64,000 nt of DNA, taken from the NCBI GenBank assembly GCA_905160935.1, contig CAJHZI010000233.1, positions 196,001 to 260,000 of the forward strand, in the 5' to 3' direction. Below are positions 55,901 through 64,000 of the stretch, in pieces (positions within the stretch are counted from its first letter, which is position 1; every line of letters begins with the position of its first letter). The notes beneath the pieces are model-generated. The model did no database searches. It was not told where the DNA came from and saw nothing but the letters and a program-made list of their open reading frames with translations. The position numbers and the translations under genes were made by a program. The DNA comes from Enchytraeus crypticus (lineage: Eukaryota; Annelida; Clitellata; Enchytraeida; Enchytraeidae).

Positions 55901-58900
55901 AGCTTTGTCGCCTTTTACGACACGTGCAGTCCTCAACAGGCATGTTCTACAGCAACCCAGACACAACACGGGCAATCATGTTAGCCCAGTCAAACAATCA
56001 ACCAATAGAAATAATAATAAATGTTTAAGATCTGCTTCCTCATATTCTTACAATGATGATGTAGGGAATGCAGTCTGTCTAGTACTCAATCACTCGTTAT
56101 TTAGTCAATTAATCAATCGACTATTTTATAAATCAATCAATCAAACATTCTATCAAGCTACTGTTCAATTTCTAATTTATTAATTATCGTTGCGCATGAG
56201 AAATATTAGAATATTGTGGCTGAGACACAAATATATAGACCTATCACTGTATGATTGATTGATGGATTATTTGATAGATTGATTTTTCAATAAATCCAGC
56301 AGTGGACCGGTTATTTATTTGACAGATTTATTGACAGAACAAATAAAACAGACTAAAGAAGGAGATGATAGAGAGAGTTATCCACGTAGCAGATGCTCAT
56401 TATCGCCAGATGTTTTACTTACCAATAAAAGCTAAGGTTGAAAGCGATGTCAGTGACGGGCGAGCCCCGGATTTAAACCCTGCACATTGTAATGTTGTAC
56501 GAATTCCTAAGTCAGCGAGTAAATCCAAAACACAAGATACGTATGATAGAGCACTTTATTCGAATCTCAACAACTGATGGGTATATGAACACAGTCCTTA
56601 TATACCCTACAACAGGCATAACCACTGTTGTCATGCAACCCCCTTTTAATATGATTAAAGGGCTTTATTTACATATCTACATTTACATCAATTGTGATCA
56701 AAGTGTCCATATATATTTACAATGATACGGCTTCACTCATATTCTTTGGTGAAGCCGTAAATCAATTAAAGAGAATGTACACGGCTGTTAAGTTAACATC
56801 CGTGTGTAATATGATAGTTAGATACTTTTATTATACAGTGGTCCGGCTTCACTCGATTCTTGGATGAAGCCGTAAGACAATTAAAGAGTCTGCCAAGGTT
56901 GTTAAGTTAAAACAGTTTGTAAATGAATTGGTATGTACGACTATATGACACACATATTGATCCGCGGTCGAATATCTTGTCGACATCGCCACTGACTCCA
57001 ACAGGTGGCTATCAATTAATTAAATGGTTAATTAATCAATCAATGGATAGATATAGGTATTAATAAAGATATTGGTATAGGTATCAATATAGATATAGAT
57101 ATATTAATTAATTAATTGATTGATTGACAGACTGAAGAAGGACATGATAGAGAGGGTTAACCAGGTGGCTGCAGAGTTTCGTAAAGCTTCTAATCGCCAG
57201 ATGATTTATTTACTCATCGATTAATTAAATGGTTAATTAATAAATTAATTAATTAATTGATTGACAGACTGAAGAAGGAGATGATCGAGAGGGTTAACCA
57301 GGTGGCTGCAGAGTTCCGCAAAGCTTCTAATCGCCAGATGGCAGAGACGACGAAGAGAACCATCAGGGAGAACATCTCGATCAGCTCTCAGCTCAACAAG
57401 ATCTCTGACACCACGGAGGAGCTCGTGGCAGAGAATGAGCAGCTGAGGCAGCGCACGAGGCAGCAGAGGCAGCTGATTGAGCAGCTGAGTGAGAGAGAGA
57501 GACAGCTGACCAAGAAGAGCGTCTGCAATCAAAAAGTTTGCTATTTGATTATTTATTAATAGTAATTATTATTGGCTATATGCTTTGAGTATGAATACGT
57601 ACCTTGAACCTGCCACGTGGCAGTGCACTGAAGTAGAAGAATTATTATTGATCATTAATGATTATTGTTATTATTATTACAGCAGAGACAGACAGAGATT
57701 AGGAATACTAGATGATTTAAAGATCCGCTTGTGTGTAGACATGAAGAGGAAAATGGAAGACAGAGAAGTGTGGAGGCGTTTTATGCTTTGGACCTGCTGG
57801 TTGGCAGTGTGCACTGAGAGAGATTGTTATTATTGATTGAATGATTTTAGTCATCATCTTCACTTGAATCCCAGTTTAACTAGGGTCGGGATATGAATAG
57901 ACCTTCATTTTTTATTTAACAGTTTCTGTTTAATGTAGTTACTAATTTTACATTATTACAACATCCAGCTTGCTTTTAAAACTATGTACCATCAGTATTA
58001 ACTTTTGGTAAACCTATATACGTGAAAACTGCAGTGATACTGCTGTATTCATAGAAATTAATATAGCATTTAACACAGTTGCTATTTGCAAGATTCCATT
58101 CTCTAAAACACAATTCTACTAAAATTCTTCCATAGACAAAAACTTGCAAAGAATTTCGCTTTAACTGCCAGCGAACATAAATGAAGTTTACGTTTAAACT
58201 CATTAGCCCTATAAAAAGGATTTCTGATTTAAATATTTAAATCATCACAGGTATTTACCAATAATTTGACCCAAATATCTCAAATTTCTCGAAAAAGTGT
58301 GACGATTCATTGCAAGGTTGAACGATATAGCCAATAGGAATTAGGTAAACAGACACTAGAAGGTGAAGGCCGAACGCAGTTTGTTGACACACAAATGCTG
58401 TTTTAGCATTGTCGAATGTCGATCCTAGCAGTTTGATCTTAAAAGCACAAAATAATCGTTTTCTATGTGTTTCTTTCTTATTAGTAGATAGGAAATGGTA
58501 AAATGCTTTGCAGCCGTATGTAATCATCAGCTTCTACGGGGTAAATACCAATATAAATGTTAATTTAAGGAACATTTTATATTCTTTTTGTATTTATCAT
58601 TGTGTTCAAAGAATTATTTATCAACAAACGACTGTCAGCTGTAGCGTCGTATAACACTATGACTTTTATGCCCAGCAGCTGATGGGCGTCCATTAAGGCT
58701 AATTTAAATGCTTTGATAGTTTTACTATTATCAATTTTCAAGCAGCTTTTAAACAGCTGATTGATTATGCAGATAGAGAGAGAGACATATGTTTATTTCG
58801 ACAACAAACATCAGTGTGAAGTCACATACATACAAACTGTACAAAAGGAGAAATAAAAGTGCAAGATTACAACATAATCAATGATGCAAAATTAAAACAA

Positions 58901-59459
58901 TCCCAATACCATTCAATCGGTCCCTAGTGAGAGCATTGCTCTATCTAGCTAGTCGCCGATATGGTATGGGAAAGTGCTTTGAATTGAATTGAATTGAATC
59001 ACGTTTATTTCACTTCGGTAAAATCGTACACCAACCAATCGTACAGATAGTGAGGGCGCTGCTGGAGAGGTGTCAACATCAAGCTCAGATGCTTGACGAG
59101 GCAGGACTGAAGGACTCTGAGATGAGAGAACTCGAGTTCCAGTATGAGACACTGAAAGAAGAGCTCGACAAGTCTGGGTATCAGCTAAACTAACATCTAA
59201 ATTAACATCTATATTACAGTCTAAATTTACGTCTAAATTACAGTCTAAATTAACGTCTAAATTATCAGCTAAATCAACCATAAATTATCATCTAAAATAA
59301 TAATAAATTATCATCTAATTGATTGATTGATCGATCGAGCGATTGATTGAGCAATAATTATTGATTAATTGATTGATTGATTTATTGATTGAGTGATTGA
59401 TTAATTAATTGATTGATTTATTTATTTATTTATTTATTGACTGACTGACTGACTGATTG

Positions 59460-59493
<34 letters not shown>

Positions 59494-59834
59494 CAATCGC
59501 TTGAATGATTGATTGATTGATTGATTGACTGACTGACTGAATGATTGATTGATTGATAGATGGACCGACTGACTGATTGATTGATAGACCGGACATGGCG
59601 GCGATGGCGTCAGAGAACGAGAGATTGGAGCAGCAGATACAGAGAGTGACGGAGGAGTATAAGGAGAGACTCTTTCTACGCCGGCGCATTGAGCAGACAC
59701 TGCTAGAGTGTGCCTCAGCTCTCAAATCTATCATCATGGTCCTGCTCGCTATCTCTATCTCTCTCTCTCTCTCATCTCTCTCTGTCTCTCTCATCTCTAT
59801 CCCTCTGTGTCTCTCTCATCTCTCTCCCTCTCTG

Positions 59835-59880
<46 letters not shown>

Positions 59881-59940
59881 GTCTCTCTCTCTCTCTCTCT
59901 ATCTTGTCTCTCTCTCTCTCTCTCTCTCTCTTGTCTCTCT

Positions 59941-60009
<69 letters not shown>

Positions 60010-61847
60010 TCTTCCTCTTTACTTCCAGGCGACACGTCGTGAGTAAACGACTGTTATATCACAGGCGACACCTGGTGAGTAAACAACTTTTATTTCACAG
60101 TCGACACCTGATGAGTAAACAACTGTTATTTCATAGAGGACATCTGGTGAGTAAACGACTGTGTATTTCACAGGCGACACCTGGTGAGTAAATGACTGTT
60201 ATTTCACAGTAAATGACGGTTATTTCACAGTAAACGACTGTTATTGCACAGTAAACGACTGTTGTTTAACAGGCGACACCTGGCGAGTACTGCAAAGAGA
60301 CAGAGGAAGACCTGAGAGCCACTAGGGAGGGATTGTTGGAAAGCTTACTACTGCTGCTTAACAACAGCATTATCTGTGAGGGCATGACCGAGGCCGCTAG
60401 GCCCAACACACCAGCCAATAGAATCAGGTTTATCAATCAATCAATGAATCCTTATATAGGCCAGTAATACATCAGTCATGCAGTCAATAAGTCATGCATC
60501 AGTCATACAGTTAAGTCATGCAGTCAATAAGTCATTCATCAGTCATACAGTTAAGTCATGCAGTCAATAAGTCTTGCATCAGTCATACAGTTAAGTCATG
60601 CAGTCAATAAGTCTTGCATCAGTCATACAGTTAAGTCATGCAGTCAATAAGTCATTCATCAGTCATACAGTTAAGTCATGCATCAGTCATACAGTAAAGT
60701 CATCCATCAGTCATACAGTTAAGTCATGCATCAGTCATACAGTTAAGTCATGCAGTCATACAGTTAAGTCATGCAGTCAATAAGTCATACAGCAGTCATA
60801 CAGTTAAGTCATACAGTCAATAAGTCATACAGCAGTCATACAGTTAAGTCACCAACATTGTTATACATATGACTTTATGACCGGCTGGAGCCAGTGGCGA
60901 TGTCAGTAAGATATTCAACCGCGGATCAGTATGTGCGGGCTTCTAATCCTGGTCTAGCCCGTCACTGACATCGCTTTCGAGTGAGGAAACTGACGTTAAC
61001 ATTATCTTCCTTTTTACCACAGTTCTGTAGGTGACGCGGCTAGAGGCAGGTCGCTGGTGGACCACTACAGACTGGGTGACCTAGGCTTCATACCTCGCCC
61101 CTACGATCACGTGTCCACCAGCCTCGAGAAGATGAGAGAGAGCGAGGCCCGGGCCCGACAGCTCAAAGATCGAGCCTTGGGCTATGAGGCTTCAGCCCGG
61201 TCCTCTAATCATCCTGCCGAAAAGGTTTGTGCACAGGTTCAGTTAGACATGTTTAAAAGGGTTTGAGCTCAACTCATTTTTAAAAATACTGATGCTAACG
61301 TCAGTTTCCTCACTCGAAAGCGATGTCAGTGACGAGCGAGCCCAGGATTTGAACCCCGCACATACTGATCCGCGGTCGAGTCTAATATCATTGGTTCCAG
61401 CCAGTGGCGATGTCGACAATATATATCGATATGACGATAATATTATAATAATAATATTATGATTATTATTATTATTATTATTATTATGATTACTATTCTT
61501 ATTGTTGTTGCTGCTGTTATTATTGTTACTATTGTTTATTAGTAATATTATTAGTACTATTATATTGTTATTATTATTATTATTACTATTATTATTATTA
61601 TTATCATTACTATTAGTATTTTGATTGATTGATTGATTGACTGATTGATTGATTGATCGATCGATCGATCGATTGACTGATTGATTGATTAATCGATTGA
61701 CGAATTGATCAATTGATTGATCAGGCGGAAGACTTTGCAGACAGGATGGTGTGTAAGTACAGCAGCAGGGCCTCTGATCCTGATACCATGACTCATCTTC
61801 CTCCTCTAACTCCTGGTCCTTCCAAATTCAACGGCGTCTGCTCGTAG
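52964..61847 (+). CDS. CFAP157: Cilia- and flagella-associated protein 157, complete
   Basis: The product is a coiled-coil ciliary protein needed for normal sperm flagella in mammals (known of the family). Ten exons: 52964-53115, 53453-53574, 53920-54069, 55245-55398, 57268-57535, 59047-59177, 59588-59738, 60273-60427, 61023-61224 and 61725-61847. Phases agree throughout and give 535 residues (human 520). The start MPPKKDPKKDEKKGKKGKK and then YYVVQIKDLVYRVEKYQKL match the family N-terminus. Conserved blocks follow: EIGDLSEQLLGLQQAKELEK, KLASLEEFK and LKKEMIERVNQVAAEFRKAS. Near the C-terminus, YRLGDLGFIPRP (about residues 443-454) matches the human YQPGDLGLVPR signature. The final exon is short and ends VCS before TAG, and an AATAAA lies at about 61990. 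Several introns contain partial copies of the next exon's start. Confidence 0.93.
53585..53762 (-). mobile_element. LINE 3' end, family 1, degraded
   Basis: Lies in CFAP157 intron 2. It starts with GTCCACTGCCTAATGGCAGG. Confidence 0.65.
54118..54265 (-). mobile_element. LINE family 2 tail
   Basis: (AAT)n then AAGGTTTAACGTCCTTTTCC, matching 29815. Confidence 0.65.
54265..54400 (-). repeat. SINE family A
   Basis: An inverted copy in CFAP157 intron 3, directly after the LINE tail. Confidence 0.75.
54780..55250 (+). repeat. Array of the CFAP157 exon 4 acceptor
   Basis: Two sub-arrays of about 5 and 4 units share GATGACATCAG/GTGCT, the exact context of the true acceptor at 55244. They are split by an inserted SINE A (54945-55070) that has brought a short inverted SINE head with it. 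Confidence 0.9.
55415..55770 (+). repeat. (ATCA)n array on the donor side of CFAP157 intron 4
   Basis: CAAT tetranucleotides on the coding strand, opposite in sense to the (TTGA)n on the acceptor side of the same intron. Confidence 0.88.
55430..55495 (+). repeat. Duplicate of the CFAP157 exon 4 end and donor
   Basis: AAGGTCTATGAGATGGAAAG through GATAAAGACGTGTGAGTGAG repeats the last approx. 50 bases of exon 4 and its donor about 94 bp downstream, with a TAG stop where the exon has CAG. Confidence 0.9.
56344..56420 (+). pseudogene. Degenerate copy of CFAP157 exon 5 start
   Basis: CAGACTAAAGAAGGAGATGA, then CATTATCGCCAGATG. The CTG has become CTA and the middle has diverged. Confidence 0.85.
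56425..56492 (-). repeat. SINE family A fragment
   Basis: AGCGATGTCAGTGACGGGCG through ACCCTGCACAT. Confidence 0.65.
56945..57005 (-). repeat. SINE family A head fragment
   Basis: ATTGATCCGCGGTCGAATAT through CCACTGACTCCA. Confidence 0.65.
57122..57210 (+). pseudogene. Second partial copy of CFAP157 exon 5
   Basis: ATTGACAG/ACTGAAGAAG acceptor context plus about 80 bp of exon (LKKDMIERVNQVAAEFRKAS), then breaks into AT-rich DNA after CGCCAGATG. It lies 140 bp upstream of the real exon. Confidence 0.9.
57680..57835 (+). mobile_element. LINE 3' end, family 1
   Basis: ATTAGGAATACTAGATGATT through TGGACCTGCTGGTTGGCAGT. Confidence 0.7.
57910..59040. other. CFAP157 intron 5, nothing recognised in most of it
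   Basis: AT-rich unique sequence. A (GAATT)n stretch at 58980-59000 lies close to the exon 6 acceptor. Confidence 0.5.
59178..59300 (+). repeat. 12-14 bp repeats after the CFAP157 exon 6 donor
   Basis: Short units of the form (A/T)CAGCTAAA / TCTAAATTAACG start directly after the donor (gtatcagctaaac). Confidence 0.75.
59310..59587 (+). repeat. (TTGA)n array ending at the CFAP157 exon 7 acceptor
   Basis: GATT/GACT repeats run to GATTGATAG at 59587. Confidence 0.92.
59753..60010 (+). repeat. (CT)n microsatellite
   Basis: About 255 bp of CT repeats in CFAP157 intron 7. The Ser-Leu frames are artefacts. Confidence 0.95.
60027..60272 (+). repeat. Array of acceptor plus 10 exon bases plus donor, before CFAP157 exon 8
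   Basis: Units of about 36 bp read CACAG/GCGACACCTG/GTGAGTAA or close variants (five copies). Three shorter units follow that lack the exon bases (CACAG/TAAACGACTG). The true exon 8 starts CAG/GCGACACCTGGCGAGTAC. Confidence 0.92.
60460..60850 (+). repeat. 40-bp minisatellite in CFAP157 intron 8
   Basis: The unit has GTCATGCAGTCAATAAGTC and TTGCATCAGTCATACAGTTA, about 10 full or partial copies. Confidence 0.88.
60880..61015 (+). repeat. SINE family A
   Basis: Inserted just before the CFAP157 exon 9 acceptor. Its 3' end abuts the CTTCCTTTTTACCACAG tract used there. Confidence 0.8.
61285..61425 (-). repeat. SINE family A
   Basis: An inverted copy in CFAP157 intron 9, forming an inverted pair with 60880-61015 around exon 9. 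Confidence 0.8.
61618..61724 (+). repeat. (TTGA)n array ending at the CFAP157 exon 10 acceptor
   Basis: GATT/GATC repeats run to TTGATCAG at 61724. Confidence 0.9.
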
Positions 61848-61989
61848 CACGTGCCACATCGGTTCAGCGTATTGACTGGCGATCAGCTGTCGTGCTTGAG
61901 AAGTTCTGTGCTGATTCGTCGCTGATGTGCCTTCAAGACGACTGCTTTATCAAGCTCGGAATCTTAAAACAATGTTTAGAATGCAATAT

Positions 61990-62780
61990 AAATAAATGAC
62001 TAAATGACGGCAATGAAATACCGGTGTTTATCGGTGATACTGATTGGGGTGTTTATCTTTATATTTTCAACATTTTAGTAATTTTAATCAAACCGTAAAA
62101 TGACCAGTAAGAGAAATAGAAGAGAAATAATGAACATGATAAGACTTTCTCATAATATCTCAGTGTTATTAATATAGAATAATAATAATATGTAATATTC
62201 ATGTTAGCTTCCTACACTAACGTTATATGGAATAATAATTATGGTGGAATGGTTTGGTGAAATAGCCTGGTGGAAAAGTCTGGTACCTTTTAACCTGATA
62301 ATTATTATTTTAAATGTAACTAAAAATAAACTCAACGAGAAGAAGCCGAAAACCGTGCAAGTCCATTCGTCCATGACAACATCAGGAGCAGTCTATGATG
62401 TTTAAATGTATTTAATTTATATTTAGTTTCCTAAGTCATTGGCTACTTCAGGTTTGGATAATGCTTAACCCTTTTGTGAACAGATTAAATTGTCTATCTA
62501 TGTCGTGATCTTTATGCTGTGTGTATGTCCTATTGATTTTTTAAATGCTCACTTAATTGATATATTGATAATAAAATTATTTTAGAGTCTACAGCTTCTA
62601 TTCAACTGATTCCACTGGCATCTCCCAACATATCTACGGCGGGGCAACTGAGGGCGGGTCATATTTGTGCAGTTTTGTGCCTTCTTACTTAATCCTGCAT
62701 AAACATCATCAAAGATCATCAGCCTCATCATCATCATCATCATTTAATCATCATCTAATCATTAGCATCATCATCGTAAC
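61990..62780. other. Intergenic DNA after CFAP157
   Basis: Includes a fragment (62340-62400) of the block with CCATGACAACATCAGGAGCA. No gene recognised. Confidence 0.45.
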
Positions 62781-63835
62781 TATACTGTTCTGTGCTATAC
62801 TACACTGTACTGTACAGTACTGTGCTGTCTGTACTATACTGTACTGTACTGTACAGTACTGGGCTGTTCCGTACTATACTACACTGTACTGTACTGTGCT
62901 GTTCTGTACTATACTGTACTGTACTGTGCTGTTCTGTACTATACTGTACTGTACAGTACTGGGCTGCTCTGTACTATTCTGCACTGTACTGTACAGTACT
63001 GTGCTGTTCTGTACTATACTACACTGTACTGTACAGTACTGTGCTGTTCTGTACTGTACCACACTGTACTGTACTGTACAGTAGTGTTCTGTACTATACT
63101 GCACTGTACTGTACAGTACTGTTCTGTACTATACTACAATGTACTGTACAGTACTGTGCTGTTCTATACTATACTACACTGTACTGTACAGTACTGTGCT
63201 GTTCTGTACTATACTGCACTGTACTGTACTGTACAGTACTGTTCTGTACTATACTGCACTGTACTGTACAGTACTGTTCTGTACTATACTACACTGTACT
63301 GCACAGTACTGTGCTGTTCTGTACTATACTGCACTGTACTGTACAGTACTGGGCTGTCCTGTGCTATACTGCACTGTACTGTACAGTACTGGGCTGTTCT
63401 GTACTATACTGCACTGTACTGTACAGTACTGTGCTGTTCTGTACTATACTGCACTGTACTGTACAGTACTGGGCTTTCTTGTGCTATACTGCACTGTACT
63501 GTACAGTACTGGGCTGTTCTGTACTATACTACACTGTACTGGACAGTACTGGGCTGTTCTGTACTATACTACACTGTACTGTACTCTACTGTATTTTACT
63601 ATAGGCCTACTTTACTGTACTTTACAGTATTGCACTGTATTGTACAGTATTGCACTGTATCACACAGAACAGTACTGCACTGTACTGTACTGTACTGTTC
63701 TGTACTCTACTGCACGTACTGTAGGCTACGATACTGTACTGTACTGCACTGTATTGTATTGTACTGTACTGTGCAGTACTGTACTACTATACTGTACTGT
63801 ACAATACTGTACTGTACATTGTACGTTGATAAGTG
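62780..63835 (+). repeat. GTAC-rich palindromic satellite, about 40-bp unit
   Basis: About 25 units of CACTGTACTGTACAGTACTG followed by TGCTGTTCTGTACTATACT, with drift at both ends. CTGTACTGTACAGTACAG-type segments are self-complementary. Three + frames are stop-free by composition, so the 230-270 codon frames are not genes. Confidence 0.95.
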
Positions 63836-64000
63836 TCACGTGAGCCTGTGCATCGCACTCCGCTTATTGTGGCTCCACAGGTGATTTAAATTCATTTTTC
63901 AGCAGCACAAGTTCGATAAAGGCGATGGTTATATCTCCAGCTCTCAACCTTGACAGAGCTTAGACGTCTAGATGTCTCCCACAGCTAGGTGAGGAGGGGA

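Noticed and set aside
59577..60191. 204-codon frame beginning with real CFAP157 coding sequence and continuing as Ser-Leu repeats
   Set aside because: Only the first part (to 59738) is exon 7. The remainder is the (CT)n intron, and the next exon (60273) restores the coiled coil.
4684..61425. Genuine tRNA genes at the many GGTTCAAATCC motifs
   Set aside because: The copies have tRNA-like A and B boxes but no cloverleaf acceptor or anticodon stem that I can fold, share a common non-tRNA tail, and are dispersed and truncated: SINEs fit better.
62792..63884. Overlapping 230-270 codon open frames rich in Cys, Tyr, Leu and Thr
   Set aside because: All three + frames are open because the satellite unit lacks stops. 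The protein is periodic and compositionally trivial.

Overview
This 64 kb window is genomic DNA from an animal, probably an invertebrate. It is AT-rich, and its genes are cut into many small exons with GT-AG introns. The introns are packed with tandem repeats, tRNA-derived SINEs and decayed non-LTR retrotransposons. None of the genes can be read as one long ORF: they had to be assembled from exons by matching splice sites, reading phase and remembered protein-family sequences. No species is assigned. Five conserved eukaryotic genes are recognisable: WASHC3 (CCDC53; + strand, first exon missing, ending at 8118), TMEM30/CDC50 (- strand, 16412-25173, last exon not found), PHF21A/BHC80 (+ strand, 27405-42549), mitochondrial EF-Tu (TUFM-like; - strand, 45740-49174) and CFAP157 (+ strand, 52964-61847).

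Layout. 1-3030 holds LINE remnants in the upstream intron of WASHC3. 3136-8118 holds WASHC3. 8119-16411 is intergenic, with minisatellites and SINEs. 16412-25173 is TMEM30. A 2.2 kb gap then separates the divergent starts of TMEM30 and PHF21A. PHF21A contains a 3.45 kb exon built largely of 30-bp and 15-bp in-frame repeats, and a 1.6 kb hAT-like element lies in a later intron. 42550-45739 is a convergent gap with a 755-bp TA-flanked inverted-repeat element. TUFM and CFAP157 are divergent across 3.8 kb of repeat-rich DNA. After CFAP157 comes about 1 kb of a GTAC-rich palindromic satellite. The genes form no operon and have unrelated jobs: endosomal actin control, lipid flippase partner, chromatin reader, mitochondrial translation, and motile cilium.

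The most unusual signal is structural. In all five genes, intronic minisatellites appear to be amplified copies of the gene's own exon-intron boundary, clearest in WASHC3, TMEM30, TUFM and CFAP157. The repeat unit contains the splice site plus several to about 57 bases of the adjoining exon, and the array runs directly into the authentic splice site. Both donors and acceptors are affected, which leaves rows of decoy splice sites. A second pattern is that (TTGA)n tetranucleotide arrays lie just upstream of many 3' splice sites in sense orientation, whichever strand the gene is on. Other notable items are a 415-bp nearly identical copy of a PHF21A exon end sitting inside a SINE, a perfect 66-bp palindrome, and a row of YY1-like ATGGCGGC motifs after PHF21A.
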